Assembly (NCBI GenBank): GCA_001305055.1
Contig: BBZX01000007.1
Location: forward strand, 1 to 64,000
Direction of reading: 5' to 3'
Length of the DNA stretch: 64,000 nucleotides
Source of the DNA: Clostridia bacterium UC5.1-1C12
GTDB taxonomy: Bacteria; Bacillota_I; Bacilli_A; Erysipelotrichales; Erysipelotrichaceae
Under the pieces are notes generated by a model, which searched no databases, was not told the DNA's origin, and was given only the letters and a program-made list of their open reading frames with translations. This document shows, one piece after another, positions 1 through 10,344 of the stretch. Numbering within the stretch: the stretch's first letter is position 1; every line of letters starts with the position of its first letter. A program made the translations under genes and the position numbers.

Positions 1-215
1 TTTTAAAAACAACCTGATTTTTATCGCTATTTAAACGGTTTACAGCTCTAAATTCAAAGGATTCGATATTAAATACATATAAACAATTCCCTAATTTTGT
101 TTTTCTATACATCCAACTAATAAATATTCATTATAATAATTAATTGCCTAAGCCATATCCTTCTTCCTGTACTGGCTTACAACAATCTAATCAATAAAAA
201 TATGAAATTCAGCAA

Positions 216-238
216 ATTAAAAGTCACCTTGCGGTGAC
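216..238 (-). terminator. Terminator after the DUF378 gene
   Basis: A six-base-pair stem (GTCACC / GGTGAC) with a four-base loop is followed on the minus strand by TTTT. It lies about 25 bases past the DUF378 stop codon. Positions 1-215 show no gene or structure that I can support. Confidence 0.7.
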
Positions 239-262
239 AATTGCTCTATAAAGCTTAATCAT

Positions 263-448
263 CTATTTGCCAAAAAAGGTAAGTGCAATCAAGCCGCTGA
301 TACCAACCAGACAGTAAACGATACGCGTAAATAAGGTTCCTTTGCCAAACAACATAGTTACTAGGTTAAAATCAAAGAGTCCGATCAATCCCCAGTTTAA
401 GGCACCGACAATCACCAGTATCAACGCAATAATCTTTAATGTTTTCAT
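263..448 (-). CDS. DUF378 family small membrane protein (YuzA-like)
   Basis: This 61-residue protein consists of two hydrophobic segments (about residues 4-25 and 38-58) joined by a short loop. The N-terminal run with VGALNWGL and the following GLFDFNLV are typical of the DUF378 (YuzA-type) family, whose function is unknown. It starts behind a strong AGGAGG Shine-Dalgarno (SD) sequence and ends at a short terminator, so it is probably a single-gene unit. It should lie in the cytoplasmic membrane. Confidence 0.85.
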   Translation of the reverse strand: MKTLKIIALILVIVGALNWGLIGLFDFNLVTMLFGKGTLFTRIVYCLVGISGLIALTFFGK

Positions 449-586
449 TATGCTTTACCTCCTGATGATTAGTATGACCCATTTGTTAAAAAATATAATA
501 CAGTCCACTTCAAAATATCTACGCATTATAGATCAAAGGTTATTTGATAGAAAAAACAGCCGTGCGATGCACAAAGCTGCTTCTAT

Positions 587-1191
587 TTATTGATGTACAG
601 GTTTTGAATTAAAAAGCTTAAGCAATTCATCCCACACTTCATCTACACCCTGTTTGTTTCACTGGAAAAAGGAATCAACACTTCTTCTTCACGAAGCAGC
701 AATGTCTCCTTGATCACATTCAGATTTTTTTTGATTTCTGAACGTTTCAGCTTATCCATTTTCGTAGCGACCACAAAGCATGGCAAATCATAGTATCTTG
801 CGAAATCAATCATCAGCCGATCATCCTCAGTCGGTTTATGACGGGCATCAACAATCAGCAGCAAACCGCGTTTCTGTGTTCGTTCAGCAAAATAATCCTC
901 CATCATCTCGCCAAATTTTTTCAGCATCGTCTTAGAGGCATTAGCATAACCATATCCCGGTACATCTACCAGCATATATTGATCATTGAGACTAAAAAAA
1001 TTCAAAAGACGTGTTTTACCAGGCGTATTGCCGACATAAGCCAATTTCTTACGCTGAGTGATCGTATTAATTAAGCTGGACTTGCCTACATTGCTTCGGC
1101 CTGCCAATACCACCTCGGGCAAATCAGATTCCGGCCATGAATGACGATCGGGAGCTGATATTACCAGCTCCGCTTTATGGATCGTAATCAT
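587..1191 (-). CDS. engB: Ribosome biogenesis GTPase EngB (YsxC/YihA), frameshifted near 3' end
   Basis: EngB is a circularly unpermuted TRAFAC GTPase needed for assembly of the large ribosomal subunit. The P-loop GRSNVGKSS, the G3 segment DVPGYGYA and the G4 TKMD are all present. As read, the frame stops early at 643. Shifting by one base at about 650 continues it as KQGVDEVWDELLKLF to a stop at 587, which gives the usual length of about 200 residues. The start overlaps the lon stop by 4 bp, as in the Bacillus lon-ysxC pair, so the two are probably cotranscribed and translationally coupled. Confidence 0.92.
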
Positions 1192-3499
1192 CGTACTAAT
1201 GCCAGATCAATGACCTGGGATACATTTTCAACCGGTATGATCTTCACGCTGTCTTTTACGGTCTGCGGAAGATCATCAATGTCCTTCACGTTCCCTTTTG
1301 GAATAATTACCGTACTGATACCACAGCGATGGGCAGCCATTGTTTTTTCCTTTAAACCGCCGATTGGCAAAACATTACCGCGCAGCGTAACCTCACCAGT
1401 CATTGCCAAGTCCGCTTTAACCGGAACTTTCGCCAATGAAGAAACTAAGGCCGTCGTTAACGTGACCCCTGCACTCGGGCCATCCTTCGGCACAGCTCCC
1501 TCCGGCACATGAATATGAATATCTTCACTTTCAAATAATTTGCTGTCAATCTTATACTTCTTCGCGTTAGCACGCACATAATCATAAGCGATGCTGGCTG
1601 ATTCTTTCATCACATCACCTAGCTGACCGGTAATTACAAATTTACCCTTGCCCTCAAAATGAGTAACCTCAATCTGCAAGACATCACCGCCAAATGATGT
1701 ATAGGCTAAACCAGTAACGGTTCCAACCTGATCACTTTTTTCACGTTTGCCGTAATCAAACATCTCATGACCGAGCCATTCGTTGATTAGCTTCTTAGTA
1801 ATTTTAATCGATTTTTTGCCATCCTTCAAAATTGAAAGCACAGCCTTTCTCGATAATGTGCCAAGGAGCCGTTCTAACTGACGGACACCGCTTTCTCTTG
1901 TATAGAATTTAATCAGATACAAAATCATCTCATCGTCAATTTTGAGCTGTGAAGGCTTTAAGCCATTCGTCTTCAGCTGCTTAGGCAGCAAATGACGTCT
2001 GGCAATGGCCGCTTTTTCAAGTTCTGTATACGATGAAATATTAATAATTTCTAAACGGTCACGCAAAGCCGCCGGAATATCTTCAAGATAATTTGCCGTT
2101 GCGATAAACAGCACATTACTCAAATCATAGGTTTCTTCTAAATAGTGATCTGAAAACAGACTATTCTGTTCTGGATCAAGCACTTCAAGCATCGCACTTG
2201 CCGGATCCCCCTTGTAATCCGATGCCATCTTATCGATTTCATCGATTAGGAATACCGGATTGATTGTGCCTGCTTTTTTCATACCCTGAATGATACGACC
2301 AGGCATAGAACCAAGATACGTACGGCGATGACCTCTGATTTCAGCCTCATCCTTAACACCGCCCACTGACATTTTCACAAATTGGCGGTCCAGTGCCCTC
2401 GCTACCGATTTAGACAGTGACGTTTTACCGACACCCGGCGGCCCAACCAGACATAAGATTGGTGCTTTTAAAGAATTGGTCATCTGCTTAACCGCTAAAT
2501 ACTCCAAAATTCTCTCTTTCACCTTTTCCAAGCCAAAATGATCCTCTTCCAGACGTTGTTCTGCCAGCTTCAGATCCTGATTATCTTCAGACATCTGCCA
2601 CCAAGCAGTTTAATCAGCCAGTCGATATAGCTCTTGATCACCCCTGCCTCACCGCTTGATGAAGGCATCATCTCATAGCGGGCAAGTTCTTCCATCACTT
2701 TATCCTTGATAGCCTGCGGATAAGGATTATTGTTGATTGTTTCACGGATAGAATCCGCATCCTCGCTCTGTTCCGGCACATCGCCTAACTCTTCTTTAAT
2801 CGCCCGCAGCCGTTCACGAAGATAATATTCTTTCTGGCTTTCTTCAACACGGGTGCGCACTTTCTGATTAATATCATTTTCTATCGCCGCATACTGCTTT
2901 TCTTCCTCAATGGATTTAATAATCGTCATCAAGCGCGTATTCACCTCAAGGGTTTCAAGCAGATACTGACGCTTATCAACCGTAAATGGGAAAATCTGGG
3001 CAATATGATCCGCTAAACGCGGCGCTGACACACCATTAGCAAATTCCGCAATCACTTCCGGACGAATCAGATTCGCAAGCGCATCAAAAGTTTCCAGTTC
3101 TTTGCTGACCTTCCGCACCAATACTGTTTCTTCTTCCTGATTGCCCAGCACATCATTCAGCACTTCCACATCAGCCATAATCGTCTGAGCCAGTGTTGTC
3201 AAGCTCTTTATGTGGCTCTGGCAACGCCTTTAAATACAATACGGGAAAAACCATCCTTTTTATGATTGGATACAACCTTACAAATCGTACCAACCGTATA
3301 CAGATCCTCTTCAGTTGGATCATCAATCATTGCATTTTCTGACTCACCAGAAAATTTCATTATTGAAGCTTTCCGCACAACGACGTACAGCATTTAAACT
3401 AATTGGGCGTCCTACCTCAATAGATACTTCTTCGTATGGAAATACAACCACATCGCGAGTACAAACGACAGGAAATTGATAAATTTTATTTTCTTCCAA
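1188..3499 (-). CDS. lon: ATP-dependent protease Lon, broken by about four frameshifts
   Basis: Lon degrades misfolded and regulatory proteins in the cytoplasm. The N-terminal substrate-binding domain (PVVCTRDVVVFP at the start) is followed by a helical region, then AAA+ with Walker A GPPGVGKTS and Walker B FLIDEIDK. The C-terminal S16 protease domain carries the catalytic Ser in KDGPSAG and a Lys in GGLKEK. Frame breaks lie near 3340-3360 (two, in T and A runs), about 3210, and about 2590 (LGG should read PWW, one missing C). The start is a TTG at 3499, six bases after GGAGAGG; no ATG fits. It follows a terminator after tig and overlaps engB. clpX, which sits between tig and lon in Bacillus, is absent. 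Confidence 0.93.
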
Positions 3500-3524
3500 A
3501 TCAACCTCTCCTCTCTATAATAGG

Positions 3525-3549
3525 TTAAAAAAGACGCTCAGCGTCTTTC
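3525..3549 (-). terminator. Terminator between tig and lon
   Basis: The stem AAGACGC-TGA-GCGTCTT is followed by a T6 run on the minus strand, directly after the tig stop codon. It separates tig from the lon transcript. Confidence 0.8.
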
Positions 3550-4826
3550 TTACTTACTTGTTGAATCTTGAATAAGTTTAACAGCATTACGCAAACGCAA
3601 ATCGTATGAAATGTTGTCATTGTCAATCAATTCTTTAACTTTAGCAATATCCATCTGATACATGTCAGCAATACGCTGGTATTCTGCTTCAATTTCCTCT
3701 TCAGTTGGATTTAATGCTTCTTTAACAGCAATTGCATCAAGCACTAAACGCACTTTTACCTTAGACTCAGCATCCACAGCCATCTGTTCGCGGATAGCTT
3801 CATCACTTTGACCTGTCATTTGTTTGAACTGATCAAGATTGAATCCCTGCTGCGCAAGACGCTGAGCAAAATCATTTACCAAATTGTCAGTTTCTGATTC
3901 GATCATCACAGCCGGAACTTCAACCTGTGCATTTTCAACAACCTTGGTTAATAATTCATTGGTGAACTTTTCATCTGCTTGCTTTTCTTTATAATCAAGC
4001 ATATCTTTCTTGATAAATTCTTTAAAGGCTTCAACAGTCTCTACACCTTCAATATTAGCTAATTTGATTAATTCATCATTAACCTCAGGCAGTGCCTTTG
4101 TTTTAATTTCATGAACTGTAACCTTAAATACACAAGGCTGTCCTGCCAAGCTTTCTTCCTGATAGCTTTCAGGGAAGTAACATTGATATCCTTTGATTCT
4201 TCGCTTTTCATACCGATCAGCTGTTCTTCAAAACCAGGAATGAATGCATTGCTGCCAATTTCCAACGGATAGTTTTCACCTTTGCCGCCGTCAAATGCGA
4301 TACCGTCTTTAAAGCCCTCAAAATCAATAACGGCTGTATCACCGTTTTCAACCGTACCGTCTTCTTTGATTTCAAGTTCAGCATAACGATCTTGAAGTGC
4401 CTTGATCTGATCTTCAATATCAGCTTCTGTTACTTCACATTCATCCTTTTTAACCTCTAAGCCTTTATAATCGCCTAAGGTTACTTCAGGTTTAACCGTA
4501 ATCGTGAAAGTCAGTGTTACTTCATCTTCAGTAATTGCTTCAACCCCTAATTCAGGACGTGCAATCATCCATAATGAATGCTCTTCAACACCCTGCTGTA
4601 AAGCCTCGCCGGCTACTTCATCAATTGCTTCCATTAAGATATTCTGCTGAGAAATATGCTTCTTAGCCATTGCTGCTGGTACTTTTCCTTCTCTGAAGCC
4701 AGGCAGTGCTAATTTCTTAGCTAATTTATTGAATGCTTTTTCCTGCGCACCTTTCCAAGCATCGCCTGAAACGGTCGTCTTTAACTCACCTTGTGATTTT
4801 TCTTTTAATTCCCATGTTGAACTCAT
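3550..4826 (-). CDS. tig: Trigger factor, one frameshift
   Basis: Trigger factor is the ribosome-associated chaperone and peptidyl-prolyl isomerase that meets nascent chains at the exit tunnel. The N-terminal ribosome-binding domain carries the signature GFREGKVP at about residue 48. The FKBP-like domain follows (DFEGFKDG), then the long helical C-terminal chaperone domain. The frame breaks near 4150, where ACTTCCC should read ACTTTCCC (DINVTFPESYQEE); with that base restored the protein is about 425 residues. It starts at ATG 4826 behind AGGAGG. Confidence 0.93.
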
Positions 4827-4864
4827 TGTTCATACCTCCTGATTCATCATATTGAGCATTTTTT

Positions 4865-5586
4865 TCAAATGTCATGCTTATTTAATAATAATTCATAACT
4901 ATATGTTTGTGCAAGTTCTTTTTCAGCAATAAAGCATTTAAATTCATCTTCAGCGCCGTTCGCCTGATAAACATAATGGACAACAGCCAGACATAGATTC
5001 AAACTATCCTCTCCATCCACCGCCATCGGCAGCATCAGATAACATTCCTTTGCCAGAATATCCAAACACAGATTTAAAAATGAAGGATTATCATTTTCAT
5101 ACCATTCACGCAGCAATTCAACCGCTTTAATGACCCCTTCGCTTTCCAGAGGATATTCCAAAACAGCAGGTACAAATTCAATGTCTAGGCCGTCTCTTGT
5201 TAAGTGAAAGCTTTCATTGATCTGCTGTTCGATCATCATACTGATCAAAAGACTTCCATCGTCAGATCACGATGCATGTCAAAGACCTGCTGAATCAGCT
5301 CTGTATAATTGCGAAGATTCGCTTTTTGAAGCTGGTTAAGCGCGGCAATCTGACGCTGTGGGTTATCTCCCAGCAGCCATGCTTCCACCTGTTCATCACT
5401 GAGCTGTACTTTCCCGGATTCGGGTATGCCGACTTCATCCAACAGCTCATTAAGCTTCGCTTCTACATCCTGCGGAATATAAGGCATATTTAATTCTTCA
5501 AGGATTCTGCTGCGGGCCTGCTTGTCTTCTCCGGAGGTAATCAATGACTGGATTTCATTAACAATATCTTGATAAATACCCTTCAT
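4865..5586 (-). CDS. DUF3196-like protein, one frameshift
   Basis: Two consecutive reading frames meet at 5245-5248 and form one protein of about 240 residues if one T is added to the TTTT run at about 5250 (EVFLISMMIEQQIN). The N-terminus (YQDIVNEIQSLI, then LNMPYIPQDVEAKL) and the later stretch NDNPSFLNLCLDIL recall DUF3196 proteins of Erysipelotrichia and Mollicutes, which look like helical repeat proteins. Function is unknown. No signal peptide or membrane segment is seen. The family name is from memory of the pattern and is tentative; the single-gene interpretation is more certain. Confidence 0.6.
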
Positions 5587-5639
5587 TTTACGCCTCCCTG
5601 CTCAATCCATTGGATAATATAACATAATCTGTAACTAAT

Positions 5640-6100
5640 TTCAATTATTCAGCTTGATTATCAGGGCGAACACATAACTTCACACATTTAATATTATGTA
5701 AGCCTTCAATGTTCTTTTTTGACTTTTTGATTAAGGTTTTAAGTGCTTCTGCAGCAATTACATCAAGTATTATGAAGGGGTTATTAAATCGTTATCATCA
5801 CTCTTTATTTCCTATATTAAAAGCTCAATAATGATGGTATAAGGGGGTGTTCACGAATCCTAAGTATATGAGAGGATCTGATGAACACCAGGCTTATAAT
5901 CATATTCAAAATCATCTTTGACAAGTGCCCGCCTTCAGCCGTGTTGAACCGGTGATAACCTCAGCTCCGGCAGCCGCTTCCATAACTAGATCACGGCAAC
6001 AATTCCGCATATCACGCCGGATCCTTGGTGCAATGCAAAAAAAGCCTTTATGAGAAAGACTTGCAAATGAGCGCAAAATGTGAAGCATCAATATCATAGT
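5640..6100 (-). pseudogene. Remnant of murQ (N-acetylmuramic acid 6-phosphate etherase)
   Basis: Minus-strand fragments in different frames match MurQ in order. Near 5950 a stretch reads AGAEVITGSTRLKAGT, the hallmark MurQ motif. After one frame change it continues as MILNMI (5910). Near 5780-5660 the phrase IILDVIAAEALKTLIKKS resembles the MurQ C-terminal helices. The N-terminal half of the gene is missing, and the middle part after MILNMI is not recognisable, so several frame breaks are combined with real loss of sequence. Unlike the other broken genes here, one-base fixes do not restore it, so I call it a genuine relic. Confidence 0.6.
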
Positions 6101-6140
6101 AATTCAATTGTTTTAACCATCAAATTTTACTCAAGCATAG

Positions 6141-6167
6141 CAAAAGCGCCCATAAACAGGCGCTTAT
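6141..6167 (-). terminator. Terminator after tRNA-Arg
   Basis: The stem AAGCGCC / GGGCGCTT with a TTTT tail on the minus strand follows the CCA end of the tRNA by about ten bases. Confidence 0.75.
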
Positions 6168-6175
6168 TTTACAAA

Positions 6176-6252
6176 TGGCGTCCACGGGGGGACTCGAACC
6201 CTCGACCGCACGCTTAGAAGGCGTGTGCTCTATCCAGCTGAGCTACGTAGAC
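6176..6252 (-). tRNA. tRNA-Arg (anticodon TCT)
   Basis: A 77-base cloverleaf includes an encoded CCA. The acceptor stem GTCTACG pairs with CGTGGAC. The T arm holds GGTTCGAGTC, and the anticodon loop CTTCTAA gives TCT, which reads AGA/AGG arginine codons. It has its own terminator and sits next to the murQ relic. Confidence 0.95.
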
Positions 6253-6335
6253 ACTTTTCATGTGCTAAATTATAATAGCAAAATTAACCGCAAAGTGCAA
6301 CCTTTTTTTAAATTAATTTCACACAGCTTGGCACA

Positions 6336-6361
6336 TAAAAGAAAGGCCCTGTATAGGCCTA
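6336..6361 (-). terminator. Terminator overlapping the phosphodiesterase stop
   Basis: The stem TAGGCC / GGGCCT, with a tail containing TTCTTTT, begins at the stop codon of the 6359-6820 gene. Confidence 0.65.
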
Positions 6362-6820
6362 TAAGAAATTGAACTCAACATGAATACGTTCTTCGGTTAA
6401 AGTCAGTATAGCGTAAGATGGATTTCGGCCATCTCTAGAATGCCACAAGCTCCCTGGGTTCAGCAATGTTATACCGCTCACTTCATCCAATGACGCGACA
6501 TGGGTATGACCATAACAAACAATATCACACGTATTTTCAAGTGCCTTCTTGGCAAGAAATTGCAGACGGTTGCCATAATATGACTGATTGCCATGAATCA
6601 GTAAAATCCGATGCTGTTCAGCCTTAATAATCTTAGCTTCCGGATAATCATAATAATAATCATTATTGCCGCGCACAGTTATCAGCTGCGGATAAATATC
6701 CTCGGGTGTTTCGATATCACCGCAGTGCAGCATCAGATCAACATGATTTTGGTGTGCCTCGATTACCTTATCCATCACTTTATTTTTGCCATGTGAATCA
6801 CTCATCACAAGTATTTTCAT
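6359..6820 (-). CDS. YfcE/YsnB-type metallophosphoesterase
   Basis: This 153-residue calcineurin-like phosphodiesterase has all the di-metal motifs in order: SDSHG (D8, H10), CGDIE (D35), RGNND (51-54), IHGN and YGHTH. It closely resembles the small YfcE/MJ0936 family that hydrolyses phosphodiesters in vitro; the physiological substrate is unknown. In Bacillus the homologue ysnB lies next to gerM and the glutamate racemase gene, as here. The sequence is intact. Confidence 0.9.
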   Translation of the reverse strand: MKILVMSDSHGKNKVMDKVIEAHQNHVDLMLHCGDIETPEDIYPQLITVRGNNDYYYDYPEAKIIKAEQHRILLIHGNQSYYGNRLQFLAKKALENTCDIVCYGHTHVASLDEVSGITLLNPGSLWHSRDGRNPSYAILTLTEERIHVEFNFL

Positions 6821-6859
6821 AATATCACCGCTGATATCTTACCATTATTTTCAGCAATT

Positions 6860-7837
6860 TTAAAGCTTAATTCGATTAACTTCGATAGAACTTACTTGAA
6901 TATGTTCTTCATTGCTGCCGGAAGCATTCACCGGTACGCCATCTACAAGAATCGAAATGTTGTCAAAGCCCAGCACTTCATGGATAGAAAGAACCAGCGT
7001 ATTTAAGGCTTCTTCTTTGCCTGTTGCCTCCTCGCTCAATATCGAATTATCCAAATGGATAACTAAAGTATCTACATCAATTTCCACCGGTTCACTCATT
7101 GTCACACGTTCCAATGCTAATGGTTGTGCTAACGTTGATGTAACACTGATATCAGAAAGAATTGTTTCAATGACATCATTAACATCCAGACTGCCGCCGT
7201 TGATCCGTCTGGATTTTGGCACATAATAGTCAGTACCGTTAATCTCCTTAACATAATAAATGTTCAGATTATGTGAATCATGCAGAGTCGCTGTGGCGCT
7301 TTCAAAATTATTGATCCCTAACCGTCGGTCAAGATTTTCACTCAGCGGTGTTCCCTTTAAAGGCATCTGATTCAACGCATTGCCGTTAACACTGATAGAT
7401 ACCGTATCGACATCATCAAATTGAGTAGCCGCCCAAACCAGTGATTCTACAATCGCTAATTCATCCTTCGCATCATAGGTCAGAAACCCCTCATTAAAAT
7501 CAAGATTGACATGACGATCATTAATGACAGCTTCATTCAAAGCAGCACTGGCTGGCAGTACCGATTCAAATACACTATTATCTACATCGCTGCTCATAAG
7601 TTCAATCATTCTCTGCATTTTTTCAGTTTCACTCATTGAGCTGTTTAATTCAACATTTAACGGTATCAGAAGTCCGTCCTGATCTCTTTGTACAATTAAC
7701 AGCGAATCAACAGCTGACGGTGCCATTACACTCTGTGTATCCGGTTGCTGCGCAATCGGTATTGTTTTTACTGAAAGGTAGCTTAAGACAGCAAAAGCGC
7801 TGAATATATATGCGATTTGGAGCTTTCGGTTCATCAT
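6860..7837 (-). CDS. GerM domain protein, membrane-anchored
   Basis: A 325-residue protein has an N-terminal hydrophobic segment (residues 7-24) without a lipobox Cys, then two GerM-type domains (about 45-165 and 185-320). Both show the pattern LDFNEGF / HLDNSIL preceded by a short helix and followed by SISVNG / SILVDG. In Bacillus, GerM is an exported protein needed for spore cortex formation and germination. Its place beside murI and the YsnB-like phosphodiesterase matches the Bacillus order. Two in-frame start codons lie three bases apart behind GAGGTGA. Confidence 0.82.
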   Translation of the reverse strand: MMNRKLQIAYIFSAFAVLSYLSVKTIPIAQQPDTQSVMAPSAVDSLLIVQRDQDGLLIPLNVELNSSMSETEKMQRMIELMSSDVDNSVFESVLPASAALNEAVINDRHVNLDFNEGFLTYDAKDELAIVESLVWAATQFDDVDTVSISVNGNALNQMPLKGTPLSENLDRRLGINNFESATATLHDSHNLNIYYVKEINGTDYYVPKSRRINGGSLDVNDVIETILSDISVTSTLAQPLALERVTMSEPVEIDVDTLVIHLDNSILSEEATGKEEALNTLVLSIHEVLGFDNISILVDGVPVNASGSNEEHIQVSSIEVNRIKL

Positions 7838-7915
7838 TTCACCTCAATCCATCCTATGCGGAAATAAAGTGAAATAGTATCTAATTTTTATAATAAAGCA
7901 TGGTTTTCATGTCTC

Positions 7916-8311
7916 TCATTGACCATAAGCGCCAGTTTCAATTAATTTGCCATTTTTATCATAAAGCCGATAAGTTTTATTACTTATCTGCTTCAGCATT
8001 TGTTTGCCGCTGAAAATAACATTCTTACATTCATAGTATTCCATCCCCAAATTCAAGTATGAGGTATCTTTGGCCGCCATCTTGATAACATTCTCAATCA
8101 CAATTTTATCTGAATGATAAGCAAAAGCGCCTTGATTCGTGCCGCTGATCAGTATCACTGAAGCCGAAAACAAACTTGCACATACGTACTCGTCCGCCGA
8201 TAAAAATAAAAAGATTAAAATCAAGATGGAAACAATTAAAAACACAAACAAAAACGAAGCCGAAAGATCTCTTAATACTAAACCGGACATCTGTTCAATC
8301 ATCATGAGCAT
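7916..8311 (-). CDS. Hypothetical membrane protein, 5' end uncertain
   Basis: A 131-residue protein has two hydrophobic segments (about residues 20-38 and 42-60) and an extracytoplasmic tail ending in YRLYDKNGKLIETGAYGQ. I do not recognise the family. The given start has no good SD. A GGGAGGG further upstream (about 8375), followed by NKLKRLWRQIPIIAF in the same frame and then an in-frame TAA, suggests that the 5' end may be damaged like its neighbours and that the real start is near 8365. It lies between murI and gerM. Confidence 0.55.
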   Translation of the reverse strand: MLMMIEQMSGLVLRDLSASFLFVFLIVSILILIFLFLSADEYVCASLFSASVILISGTNQGAFAYHSDKIVIENVIKMAAKDTSYLNLGMEYYECKNVIFSGKQMLKQISNKTYRLYDKNGKLIETGAYGQ

Positions 8312-8445
8312 TTATTTTATATTTAGAAATGCAATGATAGGGATCTGTCTCCATAAACGTTTCAGTTTATTCAGCGCCCTCCCTTTTCGCATCCTTTCAT
8401 GATTCTTAATTAAACCATGATGTCACATTTCTGCCCTAGCGGCTC

Positions 8446-8466
8446 AAAAAAGACTTAGTCTTCAAA
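8446..8466 (-). terminator. Short terminator at the murI stop
   Basis: A five-base-pair stem (AAGAC-TAA-GTCTT) followed by TTTT on the minus strand spans the murI stop codon. Confidence 0.6.
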
Positions 8467-9216
8467 ATCAATCTTTTGAACCGCTAAGTCTTCATTTATA
8501 ATCGCTTTGATCTGACGCTTCATCAAGGCTGCATCTTTAGTTGTGCAAACCACAATCTGACCTTTTGCTTCCCCCTTTGGCAATGTCATCATATTGACTG
8601 CCGCTTGATTGGAATCGTAAAGCTTTACATCTAGCAGACGCTTTACTTCCTCAGCAATCAACGGAAAATGGGTACAGCCTAAAATCACCGCATCAACCTT
8701 TCCCTTATAAGGCATCACATAATCTGCCGCTGCCGCATATAATGCCGCCTGATCCTCGCCGTTTTCAATCAACGGTACTAATGCCGGACAAGCAAGCTCA
8801 TACACCTGACATGTCTCATCAAGCTGATGGATGGCTTTCTCAAAGGCATGAGCCGCTATTGTTTTAGCGGTTGCCATGACTAATACCGCATGGACATTTT
8901 CACCGGTTAACTGATCAACAGTCGGCTGCAGCACGCCCTTTAACTGTATCTTAGGAAAAGCCTGACACAAATCATCAAACACATTGGCGCAAAGCGTATT
9001 GCAGGCGATAACCACTTCATCGATTCCCTGCTTTTGAAATTCATGAATCATTTTAGCGCCATATTCAAACAATTCGGCTTTAGATAAGGCTCCGTAAGGT
9101 GCATGCAGCTGATCGCCGATAAACATAAAATCAACCTTAGGATTGGCATCCATCAATGCCTTCATTACCTGAATGCCCCCTAATCCCGAATCACAGATAC
9201 CAATTTTTTTATTCAT
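8455..9216 (-). CDS. murI: Glutamate racemase
   Basis: MurI converts L-glutamate to D-glutamate for peptidoglycan. The 253-residue protein keeps the catalytic pair, C72 in ACNTLCAN and C181 in LGCTHFPLI, plus the N-terminal CDSGLGG (D9, S10). Length and motif order are normal. It starts inside the stop region of the upstream VanY-like gene (GGATAATG), so the two are coupled. The setting next to gerM and the gerE-like gene matches Bacillus racE. Confidence 0.93.
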   Translation of the reverse strand: MNKKIGICDSGLGGIQVMKALMDANPKVDFMFIGDQLHAPYGALSKAELFEYGAKMIHEFQKQGIDEVVIACNTLCANVFDDLCQAFPKIQLKGVLQPTVDQLTGENVHAVLVMATAKTIAAHAFEKAIHQLDETCQVYELACPALVPLIENGEDQAALYAAAADYVMPYKGKVDAVILGCTHFPLIAEEVKRLLDVKLYDSNQAAVNMMTLPKGEAKGQIVVCTTKDAALMKRQIKAIINEDLAVQKIDFED

Positions 9217-10246
9217 TATCCTATATCCTCTAGTCTTAGACCCTTCTCTGTCAATTCCTTTGCCTTTTCAATTCCGACATACCGCAAAACAAGATGTCCT
9301 TTTTCATTCACATCCTCTGGATAACGGAACACAAAACCGTATTCAGCAATATGCTTCTTCAGCCAGGCAATCTGTTCATTTTCTTGCTTTTTATTTTCTG
9401 CTTCAGCATCATCGGCTGTCGCTTCATTTGCGTCCTCTGTCTCGACTTCCACCTTTGCCAGCTGCAGTTCAACTGTATAGCCAAGCTGATTTTCAAAATG
9501 TCCAGGCTTAAAGATATGCTGATCAACCTCATCATAGCCATAGTGAAGCAGCGCCTGCTCATAGAGCTCAACCTGCTCCTCATAGGATACAAAACCGCCC
9601 ACCAGAATCATGTTGCCGCAAGTTTTGCCGTTCAGCTCAGTGGCTGCCGCACACAACGAGGATAACGCTGATGCGGGTTCCTTACGCACCTGAATTGGTT
9701 CATTTTCACTATATGCGTTGACGCTTGGAACATTCACAATATCAACCAGATCATCCGGCTGATAACGATATAGTGTTTTCCCCTCAATGATTTTAGCCGT
9801 AAGCGCGCCAGGATCAATCAACAAACCTTCATTCTCAGCATAACGATCTCCATGTTCAAAGAAATCACTCATCAGCTCATAAGAATAATTTCTCACCAAA
9901 GGTTCAAGATTATCATGATTAAACGTCACATCAAGATATTTATTGACAAAATCAACAATGGTCTGTGCATCAGCAGGTCTGGCTGCTTGGCAATATTATA
10001 ATAAACCGTATAACGGATATTAAAATCCTGAATCCCAAAATACGGCATAAATTCCTCAGGCAGGAGCTGACGGTCAATCAGATAATTAATATCCTCACTG
10101 CTTAAATAACTAATAATCAAATCACGATTATCATTATCAGCATATTTATATCTTGCAAGCGGATCAAAATGCTTGTTCATTATACTGTAACAGCATATGA
10201 AAAGAACAATTAAACTACCTATAAAGATAGCTCTTTTGGTTTTCAT
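9216..10246 (-). CDS. VanY-like D,D-carboxypeptidase-fold protein lacking zinc ligands, one frameshift
   Basis: Joining two frames at about 9985 gives a protein of about 343 residues. It has an N-terminal anchor (residues 6-22), a region with YLSSEDINYLID, and a VanY-fold domain. Landmarks of that domain are CGNMILVGGFVSYEEQ, PGHFENQLGYTVEL, WLKKHIAEYGFVFRYP and LRYVG. In active VanY-type enzymes the second and last landmarks read SEHQxGxAxD and EPWHxRYVG, which supply His, Asp and His for zinc. Here those positions hold Asn, Glu and Val, so catalysis is doubtful. An acidic insert (about EDANEATADDAEAE) lies in the domain. It is coupled to murI. Confidence 0.72.
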
Positions 10247-10313
10247 AAAATCACCTCCACAGTATTATAGCACAACTAAAAGAAACTAAACAGAAAATCA
10301 GTCTGCCTTTGCG

Positions 10314-10341
10314 TAAATAAGGGCCTTATTGAAAAGGCCCA
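10314..10341 (-). terminator. Terminator after the gerE-like gene
   Basis: A GGGCCTT / AAGGCCC stem with a six-base loop and a TTATTT tail on the minus strand lies just past the stop codon. Confidence 0.75.
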
Positions 10342-10344
10342 TGT

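Noticed and set aside
9294..9665. Plus-strand open frame of 123 codons opposite the VanY-like gene
   Set aside because: Hydrophobic low-complexity shadow of the coding strand, with no start signals.
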